Shown in pieces: positions 5,765 through 13,675 of a stretch of DNA of 24,538 bases. The notes beneath the pieces are model-generated. The model did not search any database. It worked only from the letters and a program-made list of their open reading frames with translations, and was not told the origin of the DNA. The stretch covers positions 1 to 24,538 of the forward strand of contig JAODNB010000096.1 of assembly GCA_025464795.1 (NCBI GenBank). The letters run 5' to 3'. The position numbers and the translations under genes are program-made. This stretch comes from Frankiales bacterium. GTDB taxonomy: Bacteria > Actinomycetota > Actinomycetes > Mycobacteriales > SCTD01. Each line of letters starts with the position of its first letter. The first letter of the stretch is position 1.

Positions 5765-8564
5765 GCAGCTGCTCGTTCACCCGGTCGTAGGTCGTGAAGT
5801 CCAGCGTCCCCGACAGGTCCGAACCAGGGGCGCTGGCTGTGTTGACGTTGAAGGGCACTGCGCCGCGCACCACGTCGTACGGCGTGAGGTCGGGCTTGCC
5901 GAGCTTCGGCAGGAAGGCCTCGTGCATCGGCGTCGCGAGCCGGTCGAACAGGCTGATCGGCGCGACGCCGAAGACCTGCTCGATCGTCCGCAGGGCGGCG
6001 GGCATGGAGCCGTACTGGTGGTTGGGGCCCGGCTTCGCCCAGGGCGAGGCGACGGTGAGGTAGTCGCGCAGCGCCGACACGTGGTCGCCGGCGACCTGGG
6101 TGTCGTCCTCGGTCTGCATGACGGCGGTCGACTTCCAGAACGGGGAGTGCGACAGCGAGTCGACGAGCAGGCCCAGGGCGTAGTCGTTGTCGGCCACCAT
6201 CGACTGCGGCGTGGGGTTGCCCAAGGTGGTCGCGAGGGTGTGGTTCTGCGGCAGGGACATGTAGATGAAGCTCGGCATGATGTCCTTGCCGGTCTTGCGG
6301 TAGACGTCGATCCAGTGCTTCAAGGTGAACGGGGAAGCCAGCGTCCGACCGTCGCAGTCGTTGGTGGCGAAGCCCGCAGGAGCGCTGCCGGCGGCGAGCG
6401 CTGGTGAGGGCCCGTCGGGCGCCTGGCCGTCGCGCAGGCTGAGGACGCGGCAGGTGTCGGAGTACGAGATGTCCCCGTCCTTCCAACCCGGCGCCTTGTA
6501 GACGTCCATGCCCTGGCTGGTCCGGGCGGTGCCCTCGCCGTAGATGGCCATGGACAGCTTGCCGGGGTGGTCGCTCGGCGGCGTCGCGCCCGCGCGCTTG
6601 AACGCCTCGAACAGGTAACCACCCTCGGGGTCGTTCAGCTCGTCCTCGGCCTGCTGGATGGCCTGGCCAGGCGCACCGCCGACAGAGCCCTTCAGGGGGT
6701 CGCCGTTGCCGTGCGAGCCGCGGATGCCCTCGTCGTAGTCGGCCTGCCAGGTCTTCTCGTTGTGGTCCGTGGCGACCGCTCCGCTGGTCCAGGAGTGGCC
6801 GGTGACGGACACCTCGGCGTCGGAGAAGAAGTTGTCACCGAGGCTGTAGGAGGTGGCGAGCTTGTGGTGGTTCGGCGTGACTGCCTGCCCGTAGAGCGTG
6901 TAGGTCGGGTCGGCGCGGTAGCCGTTGTCGCCCGACGGCAGGTCACCGAAGTACTGGTCGAAGGTCTTGTTCTCGGTCACCACGAAGACGACGTGCTTGA
7001 GAGGGGAGGCCGTGCCCTTCGGCGGGCAGAGGACCTGCGACACCGTCACCCCGCGACCGGTGGCACACGGGTCGACCGCGGCGTCTTCGAAGCTGTCGTT
7101 GCTGCGCACCGCCGCGGTCCAGGCGTTAGCGGTCTTCGCCGGCACAGGCAGGTCGACCACGTTGACCGTGCCCTGGGTCTTGGTGCCGTTGGCGAAGACG
7201 CTCGCGTTGTAGCCCACGGACGGGCCGACGCCCTTGGCGTTCGTGACCCACAGCCGGTACTTCGCCGCCGTGCCGGTGACGGCGAGGGCGGAGGGGTACC
7301 AGCCGGTGGGGATGTACATGGGGTGGCCCGCGACGCGCGCCCCCGTCCGGCCGTCGAGGACCTCGACGGCGTTCGCGCCGGCGAGGGCCACGAACAGCGT
7401 CCTGCCGTCCGGGGACACCGCCATCGCGTCCGGGTGCGCTCCTGCTGGGGCGCCCTGCACGGGACGTACGGTCTGCGTCGCGATGACGTGAGCAGTCCGG
7501 CGAACGTCGAGGACGGAGATCGAGTCGTCGTTGGTGTTCGCGACGAACAGCCGAGAGCGGTCCTGGGAGAGCTGCACGGCCACCGGGTGGTGCCCGACCT
7601 TCACCACGGAGACCTCACGCGGCTGGAGCGGGTTGCGCAGGTCGACGACCGAGACTGTGCCGACCCCTCCTCCCCGGCCGGACTCGTCAGCCCAGTTCGC
7701 GACGTGGGCCAGCTTGCGGACGGGGTCGACAGCGAGGGCGAACGGGTCCTGCCCGACCGCCGCCCGACCGACGACCACGTCGGTCCGGGTGTCGATGACG
7801 CTGACCCGACCGCAGACCGGGCGCTTCGTCGGGCACTCGCCGTTGCTGGGCTCCGACAGCGTGCCGGCCGCGAGCACGTAGGGCCCGAAGGGCTGCAGCG
7901 CGCCCGGGTAGGACGTCACGCGGATGCCGTCGGTCGCGGGCAGGGCGGTACCGACCCCGACCCGCGAGGTGATGCCGTTGACGGCGCCGCCGACCGGCAC
8001 GGTGGCTGCCTCGGTGGCGTCCTGGCTCTGCGCGGCGCCGCCGACGATCCGGTAGCGGAAGACGCGGTCGGCGTTCCCACCCGAGGCGTAGAGGCGGTGG
8101 TCGGGCGTCTCCGTCACGCCGACGAAGACGTTGCCCGCGGTCGTCTGCTGGGCGGCGAGGCTCTTCTGGTCGATGACGGTGAGGCCCTGCACGCCGCCGT
8201 TGTCCGACGTGACCACCACGTGGCCGTCGGACGTGGGAGTCAGGCCCAGGGGGAAGCGGAGCACGTCGACGCTGCGCCCGGCCGGGCTCAGGCACCAGCC
8301 GTTGGGGAGCTGCGCCAGCACGCCGACCCGCTTGCGACAGGCGTCGACCTGCCCGGGTCGGGAGGCGACCGGCGCAGTCCTGGAGTCCTCGGCGCCGGAC
8401 GTGGGGGCGGTGGTCACCGCACCACCGGTCACCTGCAGGAACCGCGCGTTCTGGCCGGCGTCGGCGGCAGGCGCGTTCTCGTGGCTGGGGCGGGCCAGCG
8501 CGACGCCGCCGAGGAGCAGGCCCATGGCCGTGCCCGTGGCGAGCAGGGAGCGGGGGATGCGCAC
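5706..8564 (-). CDS. Secreted YncE-type beta-propeller / phosphoesterase (alkaline-phosphatase fold) fusion
   Basis: A 952-residue exported protein. The N-terminus has a basic start and hydrophobic run ('LLATGTAMGLLLGGVALA') typical of a signal peptide. About residues 90-500 hold repeated YVTN/YncE propeller blades such as 'AVSPDGRTLFVALAGANAVE' and 'SRLFVANTNDDSISVLDV'. From about 525 comes a phosphoesterase domain of the alkaline phosphatase superfamily: 'HVVFVVTENKTFDQYFGDL' with metal-ligand region E531-T534, 'NFFSDAEVSVTGHSW', and 'QTEDDTQVAGDHVSALRDYL' (E819-D821, D827, H828). Related proteins are annotated as bifunctional YncE/alkaline phosphatase proteins; phospholipase C-like or phosphatase activity is possible but the substrate is unknown. 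The GTG at 8564 is chosen because GGAGG lies six bases upstream and the signal peptide follows at once. The frame stays open upstream to 8771, into the crotonase gene. Confidence 0.9.
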   Translation of the reverse strand: MRIPRSLLATGTAMGLLLGGVALARPSHENAPAADAGQNARFLQVTGGAVTTAPTSGAEDSRTAPVASRPGQVDACRKRVGVLAQLPNGWCLSPAGRSVDVLRFPLGLTPTSDGHVVVTSDNGGVQGLTVIDQKSLAAQQTTAGNVFVGVTETPDHRLYASGGNADRVFRYRIVGGAAQSQDATEAATVPVGGAVNGITSRVGVGTALPATDGIRVTSYPGALQPFGPYVLAAGTLSEPSNGECPTKRPVCGRVSVIDTRTDVVVGRAAVGQDPFALAVDPVRKLAHVANWADESGRGGGVGTVSVVDLRNPLQPREVSVVKVGHHPVAVQLSQDRSRLFVANTNDDSISVLDVRRTAHVIATQTVRPVQGAPAGAHPDAMAVSPDGRTLFVALAGANAVEVLDGRTGARVAGHPMYIPTGWYPSALAVTGTAAKYRLWVTNAKGVGPSVGYNASVFANGTKTQGTVNVVDLPVPAKTANAWTAAVRSNDSFEDAAVDPCATGRGVTVSQVLCPPKGTASPLKHVVFVVTENKTFDQYFGDLPSGDNGYRADPTYTLYGQAVTPNHHKLATSYSLGDNFFSDAEVSVTGHSWTSGAVATDHNEKTWQADYDEGIRGSHGNGDPLKGSVGGAPGQAIQQAEDELNDPEGGYLFEAFKRAGATPPSDHPGKLSMAIYGEGTARTSQGMDVYKAPGWKDGDISYSDTCRVLSLRDGQAPDGPSPALAAGSAPAGFATNDCDGRTLASPFTLKHWIDVYRKTGKDIMPSFIYMSLPQNHTLATTLGNPTPQSMVADNDYALGLLVDSLSHSPFWKSTAVMQTEDDTQVAGDHVSALRDYLTVASPWAKPGPNHQYGSMPAALRTIEQVFGVAPISLFDRLATPMHEAFLPKLGKPDLTPYDVVRGAVPFNVNTASAPGSDLSGTLDFTTYDRVNEQLLNAILYADARHTKLVLPQP

Positions 8565-8599
8565 GCGAAGCCTCCGGAAAGGATGGGTTGCGTGAGGGT

Positions 8600-8618
8600 T
8601 TCGCCAACGGTCGGCGAA
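8600..8618 (-). terminator. Hairpin between crotonase and phosphoesterase genes
   Basis: A perfect six-base inverted repeat, TTCGCC / GGCGAA, with a seven-base loop lies 17 bases after the crotonase stop and before the phosphoesterase start. There is no T-run, as is common in high-GC genomes. It may end the crotonase transcript or act in the leader of the next gene. Confidence 0.4.
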
Positions 8619-8634
8619 CTCCTGCTCGGCGCGC

Positions 8635-9468
8635 CTACAGCGAGGAGCGCTCCGGCAGCAGGTCGGGGTAGACGGGATCACGCTTCTCCGCCTTCGCGGT
8701 GAAGGACTCGACCATGTCGGCGGACTGGAACATGCCCGACTGCCAGGTCGCCATGTGGTCCAGCGCGTCATCGACGGAGTGGTCGCGGGCGAAGTTCATC
8801 GCCACCTTCGTGCCCCAGATCGCGAGAGGGGACTTCGAGGCGATCTCCTTCGCGGTCGCAAGGACGCCGGCGACGAGCGACTCGTGGTCGGCGTAGACCT
8901 CCTGGACCAGCCCGACCTCGTACGCCCTTGCCGCAGTCATCCGCCGGCCGGTGAAGGCCAGCTCCCGAGCGACTCCCTCGGGGATGCACTTCCCGAGGCG
9001 CTGGAGCGTCCCGATGTCGGCCGTCATGCCGATGTTGGTCTCGGCGACCACGAAGAAGGCATCGGCGCTGCAGTAGCGCAGGTCCGCAGCGGTGGCCAGG
9101 TCGACAGCGCCGCCGATCACCCCGCCCTGCATGGCCATGAGCACCGGCACGCGCGCCTTCTCGAGGGCTGACGCGGTCCACTGCAGCGTCTTCACGGTGC
9201 TCCGGAGTCGGGCCTGCCTGCGGCCGAGCTCAGCGCCGTCCTCGGCGGCCTGGCCGGCGAAGACCCCCAGGTCCATACCGGAGCAGAAGTGCTTGCCCGT
9301 GCTGGAGATCACGATCGCCCGAGCGCTCGCCGAGTCGCTGATCTCGGTCACCGCTGCGGGCAGCTCCGCCCAGAGCTCGGCGATCATCGAGTTTCTCGCC
9401 TCAGGCCGGTTGAGGCGCAGGTGAGCCACGCTCTCGGTGATGTCTACGTCAAAGGTCGTGTAGGCCAT
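8635..9468 (-). CDS. Crotonase-family enzyme, probably delta(3,5)-delta(2,4)-dienoyl-CoA isomerase-like
   Basis: A 277-residue enoyl-CoA hydratase/isomerase superfamily protein. The oxyanion-hole segments are visible: 'GKHFCSGMDL' (58-67) and 'MQGGVIGGAVDLATAADLRY' (113-132). The three acidic residues used by mammalian dienoyl-CoA isomerase appear in the same contexts: D129 in 'AADLRYC', E143 in 'VAETNIG' and D151 in 'TADIGTLQRL'. This suggests moving double bonds in polyunsaturated acyl-CoA during beta-oxidation rather than simple hydration; the call rests on motif context from memory. The ATG at 9468 is chosen over the longer open frame because the fold begins right there, and the extension would overlap the divergent ABC gene. 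An AGGA lies about eight bases upstream. Confidence 0.88.
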   Translation of the reverse strand: MAYTTFDVDITESVAHLRLNRPEARNSMIAELWAELPAAVTEISDSASARAIVISSTGKHFCSGMDLGVFAGQAAEDGAELGRRQARLRSTVKTLQWTASALEKARVPVLMAMQGGVIGGAVDLATAADLRYCSADAFFVVAETNIGMTADIGTLQRLGKCIPEGVARELAFTGRRMTAARAYEVGLVQEVYADHESLVAGVLATAKEIASKSPLAIWGTKVAMNFARDHSVDDALDHMATWQSGMFQSADMVESFTAKAEKRDPVYPDLLPERSSL

Positions 9469-9493
9469 CCCACGATCCTGCACCACTGCTGGG

Positions 9494-9499
9494 TAGCGT
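9494..9499 (+). promoter_or_regulatory. -10 box for a leaderless ABC ATPase mRNA
   Basis: TAGCGT fits TANNNT and ends six bases before the GTG at 9506, which lacks a ribosome binding site. The -35 region (around 9471-9476) is not convincing, so the call is tentative. Confidence 0.4.
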
Positions 9500-9505
9500 C
9501 GAACC

Positions 9506-10285
9506 GTGAGCGTGCTGTCGATGTCCGGGGTCACCGTCGTCCGTGAAGGGGCGACGCTGCTGGCGGGGATCGACTGGAGGATCGAGGAGCACGAGCGGTG
9601 GGCACTGCTCGGCCCGAACGGAGCAGGCAAGACCACACTGCTGTCGGTCGCGGCTGCGGCCCTGTTCCCTAGCGCCGGTGAGGTGGAGCTGCTCGGAGAG
9701 CGCTTCGGGGAGGCCAACCTCGGCGAGCTGCGCACCCGGATCGGGTTGTCGTCCTCCTCGCTGAACGACCGGGTCCCGCCTCACGAGACGGCAGTCGACG
9801 TGGTCGTCACGGCGGCCCACGGCGTCATCGGGCGGTGGGCCGAGGGCTACGAGCAGTCGGACGTCGACCGCGCGGTCGAGCTGCTCGGTCGAGTAGGCCT
9901 GCGGGCGTTCGCCCAGCGCCGCTTCGGGACGCTGTCCGAGGGAGAGCGCAAGCGCGTGCTGCTGGCCAGGTCCCTGATGGCCGACCCCGAGCTGCTGCTC
10001 CTCGACGAGCCAGCGGCCGGACTCGACCTGGGCGCTCGCGAGGCGCTGCTGCGGCTGCTCACCCGGATCGCCGCGGGTCCCGTCCCGTCGGTCCTGGTCA
10101 CGCACCACGTCGAGGAGATCCCCGTGGGGACGACGCACGCCATGCTGCTGTCACGCGGGCGCATCGTGGCCTCGGGGCCGATCGCCGAGGTGCTGACCGG
10201 CCCGCTGCTCACGCGGGCCTTCGGCATCCCCTTGCAGGTCGCCTCGGCCGAGGGTCGCTGGATGGCGCGCGCCGCACCTGCGTGA
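9506..10285 (+). CDS. ABC transporter ATP-binding protein (stand-alone)
   Basis: A 259-residue ATPase with Walker A 'GPNGAGKT' (36-43), a Q-loop region near residues 80-90, the signature 'LSEGERKRVLLAR' (143-155; LSEGE instead of LSGGQ), Walker B 'LLLLDEPAAGLD' (163-174) and an H-loop 'VTHHVEEIP' (198-206). It resembles the YlmA/iron-complex-like ATPases. No permease or binding-protein gene is adjacent, so its substrate and partner are unknown, or it may act in a non-transport role. The GTG at 9506 is supported by the leaderless -10 box; the ATG at 9521 is an alternative start. It is divergent from the crotonase gene with a 37-base gap. Confidence 0.9.
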   Translation: MSVLSMSGVTVVREGATLLAGIDWRIEEHERWALLGPNGAGKTTLLSVAAAALFPSAGEVELLGERFGEANLGELRTRIGLSSSSLNDRVPPHETAVDVVVTAAHGVIGRWAEGYEQSDVDRAVELLGRVGLRAFAQRRFGTLSEGERKRVLLARSLMADPELLLLDEPAAGLDLGAREALLRLLTRIAAGPVPSVLVTHHVEEIPVGTTHAMLLSRGRIVASGPIAEVLTGPLLTRAFGIPLQVASAEGRWMARAAPA

Positions 10286-10292
10286 ACGCCGA

Positions 10293-10320
10293 CGGCCGCC
10301 CACCCGAAGGGGAGCGGCCG
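10293..10320. terminator. Bidirectional terminator hairpin
   Basis: CGGCCGC (10293-10299) and GCGGCCG (10314-10320) form a perfect seven-base stem; the 14-base loop itself contains CCC-GAA-GGG. It lies in the 51-base gap between the convergent ABC ATPase and DUF7455 genes, the expected place for a shared terminator. There is no T-run. Confidence 0.6.
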
Positions 10321-10336
10321 CGATCAGCGCAGTGCG

Positions 10337-10546
10337 TCAGGGGTTGACGCGGTCCGACTCGTCGACCCACTCGACGGCGGCGTTACGCAGCTTGTCCTCG
10401 TAGGCCTTGGCGTGGTGAGCGCAGAACAGCAGGTCTCCGGCGCCGAGCACCACGCGGACACGGGCTTGGGCACCGCACCGGTCGCATCGGTCGGCATGGG
10501 TCAGGGTCGAGGGCGGCGCAGGGGTCACGGTTCCAGTCACAACCAT
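10337..10546 (-). CDS. DUF7455 small zinc-ribbon-like protein
   Basis: A 69-residue protein. 'ADRCDRCGAQARVRVVL' gives a C-x2-C pair (C21, C24) and 'LLFCAHHAKAYEDKL' gives C42 with H44/H45, a likely four-ligand zinc site. This is the conserved actinobacterial DUF7455 pattern; the function is not known. The ATG at 10546 gives the usual length. A GTG three codons later also fits, and the much longer open frame upstream overlaps the divergent CoA-transferase gene and is not credible. Confidence 0.85.
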   Translation of the reverse strand: MVVTGTVTPAPPSTLTHADRCDRCGAQARVRVVLGAGDLLFCAHHAKAYEDKLRNAAVEWVDESDRVNP

Positions 10547-10624
10547 CACAACACCACACGTGTCCAGTCCGTTCCCACTCAGGGCAGGATGTGCGGCGTG
10601 TCGACGCCCGGAGGGAGACCCGTT

Positions 10625-11758
10625 GTGAATGGCCCGCTCGCAGGCCTGCTCGTCGTGGACTTCTCCCGGGTCCTCGCCGGCCCGTTCGCGACGATGATGC
10701 TCGGGGACCTCGGTGCCCGCGTGGTGAAGGTCGAGAGACCGGACACCGGTGACGACTCGCGCACCTACGGGCCCTTCCTGGACGACCAGTCGCTCTACTT
10801 CGCCCGGGTGAACCACGGGAAGGAGTCGATCGCCCTCGATCTGAAGGACCCGGCGGATCTCGCCGTCGTCCGCGCCCTCGTGGCCCGAGCGGACGTCGTC
10901 GTCGAGAACTACCGGCCTGGGGTCATGGACCGCCTCGGACTGGGCGCCTCGGCCCTGCTGGAGGCGCACCCGAGGCTCGTCTACTGCTCGATCAGCGGCT
11001 TCGGCCACACCGGCCCGTGGTCCCAGCGCCCCGCGTACGACGCCGTCGTGCAGGGCATGAGCGGCCTCATGGCCATCACCGGATCGATGGAGGGCCCTCC
11101 GATCAAGCCCGGTCCTCCCGTGGCCGACCTCTCCGCCGGCCTCTACGCGTTCGGCGGGATCTGCTCGGCGCTGCTGGGGCGCAACGCGACCGGCAAGGGC
11201 ACCCACCTCGACGTCGCGATGTACGACTCCACGCTCTCCCTGCTCGAGGGCGCTGCCCTGTCCTGGCTCGCGAAGGGGGTCGAGCCCGAGCGCATGGGCA
11301 ACGCGCACTTCTCCATCGCGCCGTTCGACACCTTCCGCTGCGCCGATCGCGACATCACGATCTGCGCGGCGAACGACCTGCTGTTCGGGGCGCTCTGCTC
11401 GGCTCTGGGGCTGCCGGAGCTGCTGACGGACGCTCGCTTCTCGACCAACGCGCGCCGCCACGACAGCCGGCTCGAGCTGAAGCAGCTGCTCGAAACGGTC
11501 CTGTGCCGGGACGGCGCGGCGCACTGGCTGGAGGTCCTGGACCGGGCCGGCGTTCCCTGCGGTCCGATCAGCGGTGTCGCGGAGGCGGTCAGCTCCGAGC
11601 AGTCGGACGCACGCCAGATGGTCGTCGACGCCGGCGGCCTGCCCATCCCGGGCAACCCGGTGAAGCTCTCGTCCTGGCCTGACCCGGGCTTTCGGCCCGC
11701 GGCGCCGCTGCTCGACGAGCACGGGGCGGCGATCCGCGCCGAGCTCGAGCGCTCATGA
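10625..11758 (+). CDS. CaiB/BaiF-type (family III) CoA-transferase
   Basis: A 377-residue CoA-transferase. Signatures: N-terminal 'LVVDFSRVLAGPFATMMLGD', 'GARVVKVERP' (30-39), 'VVENYRPGVMDRLGLG' (92-107), and 'PPVADLSAGLYAFGG', whose Asp168 aligns with the catalytic aspartate (D169) of formyl-CoA transferase. 'TGKGTHLDVAMYD' follows. Family members move CoA between carboxylic acids such as oxalate/formate, carnitine or alpha-methyl acyl groups; the substrate is not evident. The GTG at 10625 is chosen because GGAGGGAG precedes it and the family's N-terminus begins immediately after. Its stop overlaps the methyltransferase start (ATGA). Confidence 0.92.
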   Translation: MNGPLAGLLVVDFSRVLAGPFATMMLGDLGARVVKVERPDTGDDSRTYGPFLDDQSLYFARVNHGKESIALDLKDPADLAVVRALVARADVVVENYRPGVMDRLGLGASALLEAHPRLVYCSISGFGHTGPWSQRPAYDAVVQGMSGLMAITGSMEGPPIKPGPPVADLSAGLYAFGGICSALLGRNATGKGTHLDVAMYDSTLSLLEGAALSWLAKGVEPERMGNAHFSIAPFDTFRCADRDITICAANDLLFGALCSALGLPELLTDARFSTNARRHDSRLELKQLLETVLCRDGAAHWLEVLDRAGVPCGPISGVAEAVSSEQSDARQMVVDAGGLPIPGNPVKLSSWPDPGFRPAAPLLDEHGAAIRAELERS

Positions 11759-12381
11759 GGGACTGGGTCGCGTGGCACGAGGCCTACGCCGACCCCGCCT
11801 CGCCGCTGACGGCTCGACTGGCTGTGGTGCAGACCGAGGTCCGTCGCTGGCTGGCCACTGCTCGCGAGGGAGACCTTCGCGTGCTGAGTGCTTGTGCGGG
11901 CCTCGGCCTGGACCTCATCGACGTGCTCGCGCAGAGCCCCCGATCGGACCAGGTGAGCGCTTTGCTGGTCGAGTGGGACGCGGAGCTGAGCACGCGGTCC
12001 AGGGAGCTCTGCGTCGTCGCGGGCCTGCCGAGAGTCGTTGCCGCGCAAGGGGATGCGGGTCTGGCGGCGAGCTACGCCGGAGCCGTTCCGGCCGACCTGG
12101 TTCTGCTGTGCGGGGTGTTCGGCAACGTCTCCGATGACGACATCCGCGCGACGATCCGGGCCACGCCCTCGCTGTGCGCCGACGGTGCCACGGTCGTCTG
12201 GACCCGGCACCGCCGAAGCCCCGATGCGACGCCCTGGATCCGTGCCGCCTGGGCGGCGGCGGGCTTCGAGGAGGTGGCCTTCAGCTCGCCGGGGCCGGAG
12301 GAGTTCAGCGTCGGCACCTGCCGGTTGCTCCGACCGCCCGAGCCCTTCGACCCCTCGCTCCGGCTGTTCACCTTCGCCTGA
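11755..12381 (+). CDS. Class I SAM-dependent methyltransferase
   Basis: A 208-residue protein with a Rossmann-type methyltransferase core: motif I 'VLSACAGLGLDLIDVL' (43-58), an acidic residue after strand 2 ('LLVEWDAEL', E73/D75), D100 in 'AAQGDAG', and motif IV-like 'ADLVLLCGVFGNVSDDD' (113-129). A later strand reads 'ATVVWTRHRR'. The ATG overlaps the CoA-transferase stop by four bases, so translation is coupled. The target is unknown; the pairing with a CoA-transferase does not define it. The 3' end overlaps the convergent flavoprotein gene by 14 bases. Confidence 0.85.
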   Translation: MRDWVAWHEAYADPASPLTARLAVVQTEVRRWLATAREGDLRVLSACAGLGLDLIDVLAQSPRSDQVSALLVEWDAELSTRSRELCVVAGLPRVVAAQGDAGLAASYAGAVPADLVLLCGVFGNVSDDDIRATIRATPSLCADGATVVWTRHRRSPDATPWIRAAWAAAGFEEVAFSSPGPEEFSVGTCRLLRPPEPFDPSLRLFTFA

Positions 12382-13495
12382 AGCCACCGACCGCCCGGAC
12401 GAGCCAGCGCACCCGACGGCGTTCCAGCTGGTCCGCCAAGGTCGTCTGCCCACTGACCAGCTCGACGAACAGCGGCCACATCGGGGGCAGCCAGCGCAAC
12501 ACGCTGTGGACCGTCTCGGGGTGCCGGGTGAACGCCTGCAGCGCGCGCCGTCCCGCAGCGACCTCCGGCCCCAGCTCCTGCTCGACGGCAGCCTCGTACG
12601 ACGCGACGTCCGTCGCCGCGGCGATCCCGGCGAGCCGCCCGGACCGCAGGGCGAACGAGATGCCCTCGCGGGTCCACGGCTCGAGCAGCCCGGCTGCGTC
12701 ACCTGCCACCAGGACGTTCCCCTTGCGGAGCGGCGAGCCCACAGCGCGGACCCGGGTCTGGTGGCCGCCGTCGTGGAGCGCCGTCGACAGGTCGAGGCCG
12801 AGGGAGGCGACGAAGGAGCGGTAGTAGTCCCGCATCGCCTCGCCCTGGTCGCGGGCACCGATGACCCCGACCGTGAGGGTGTCGCCCTTGGGGAACACCC
12901 AGCCGTACGAGCCCGGGACGGGGCCCCAGTCGAGGAGCACGTGGCCGACCCAGTCGGTGCCAGGGGGAGCGGGCAGCTCAGCCTCCAGCCCGATGTCGAC
13001 CTGGTCGCAGGTGACTCCGACGTACCCCGCGCCGCGACTGGCCGCCCCGTCCGCCACCACGACCGCCTTGGCCCAGATCGGCCCCTGTGAGGTGCCGACG
13101 GTGACGACGCCCTCCTCCTGCGCGTAGGCCGCCACGGTCACCCCGGTCTGCAGCTCGGCTCCCGCGGCTCGGGCTGCCTCGACCAGGGCCAGGTCGAGCT
13201 CGGAGCGCAGGATCATCGGCAGGAACGGGGCGGCCTCCCGGGTGTAGCGCCGTCGACCGCGTGAGGTGAACGTCACCCGCCCCACGTGGTCCTTGGCGAG
13301 TGCGGCCACGTCGATGCCGCTGTCCGCCAGGGCCTGCTGGGACGGACCGATCAAGCCGCCTCCGCAGCGCTTGTACCTCGGGAGCTGCGCCTTCTCGACC
13401 AGCAGCACGCGCGCGCCGGCGAGCGCAGCTGAGCGTGCTGCAGCTGCCCCCGCGGGTCCGGCACCCACGACGACGACGTCCCAGACGTCCTTCAC
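12368..13495 (-). CDS. Geranylgeranyl-reductase-family FAD-dependent oxidoreductase
   Basis: A 375-residue flavoprotein. The N-terminal dinucleotide fold has 'VVVVGAGPAGAAAARSA' (G11, G13, G16) and E34 at the end of strand 2. 'PRYKRCGGGLIG' (39-50) is the C-G-G-G motif of geranylgeranyl reductases. 'VLVAGDAAGLLEPWTREGI' (261-279) is the FAD-binding GD motif with the family's following segment. Such enzymes reduce isoprenoid double bonds in lipids or menaquinone side chains, using reduced cofactor at the membrane face; the precise substrate is unknown. The start is the GTG at 13495, without a good ribosome binding site. It diverges from the lytic transglycosylase gene. Confidence 0.9.
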   Translation of the reverse strand: MKDVWDVVVVGAGPAGAAAARSAALAGARVLLVEKAQLPRYKRCGGGLIGPSQQALADSGIDVAALAKDHVGRVTFTSRGRRRYTREAAPFLPMILRSELDLALVEAARAAGAELQTGVTVAAYAQEEGVVTVGTSQGPIWAKAVVVADGAASRGAGYVGVTCDQVDIGLEAELPAPPGTDWVGHVLLDWGPVPGSYGWVFPKGDTLTVGVIGARDQGEAMRDYYRSFVASLGLDLSTALHDGGHQTRVRAVGSPLRKGNVLVAGDAAGLLEPWTREGISFALRSGRLAGIAAATDVASYEAAVEQELGPEVAAGRRALQAFTRHPETVHSVLRWLPPMWPLFVELVSGQTTLADQLERRRVRWLVRAVGGFRRR

Positions 13496-13675
13496 GGGGC
13501 CGGTGCTCTGCCGTTGTCAGGGGATCCGGCGGGGAAAAGGTGGGGCATAAGGTGGCGAACACCCCCAGTACGGTCCCCAGCAGGCTGGCCACCCGTCACG
13601 TCAACGGCCGCACGGTCGTTGGGCAGAGCAGCAGCACACCCGCATGCTTACAGGAGAGGTGCAGGACCCCACCCA

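Noticed and set aside
6567..8702. 711-codon open frame on the + strand opposite the phosphoesterase gene
   Set aside because: Shadow of a well-supported minus-strand gene with signal peptide, propeller repeats and phosphoesterase motifs; no recognisable domain in the + frame.
9499..9514. Second LexA-like half site (TCGAAC) before the ABC ATPase
   Set aside because: Only the left half matches; the right half has no GTTCGA-like sequence at the N4 spacing.
13514..13675. Cyclic-di-AMP riboswitch or N-terminal extension ahead of the lytic transglycosylase
   Set aside because: The conserved ydaO-type segments are not visible, and the extension is Arg/Pro-rich without a ribosome binding site.
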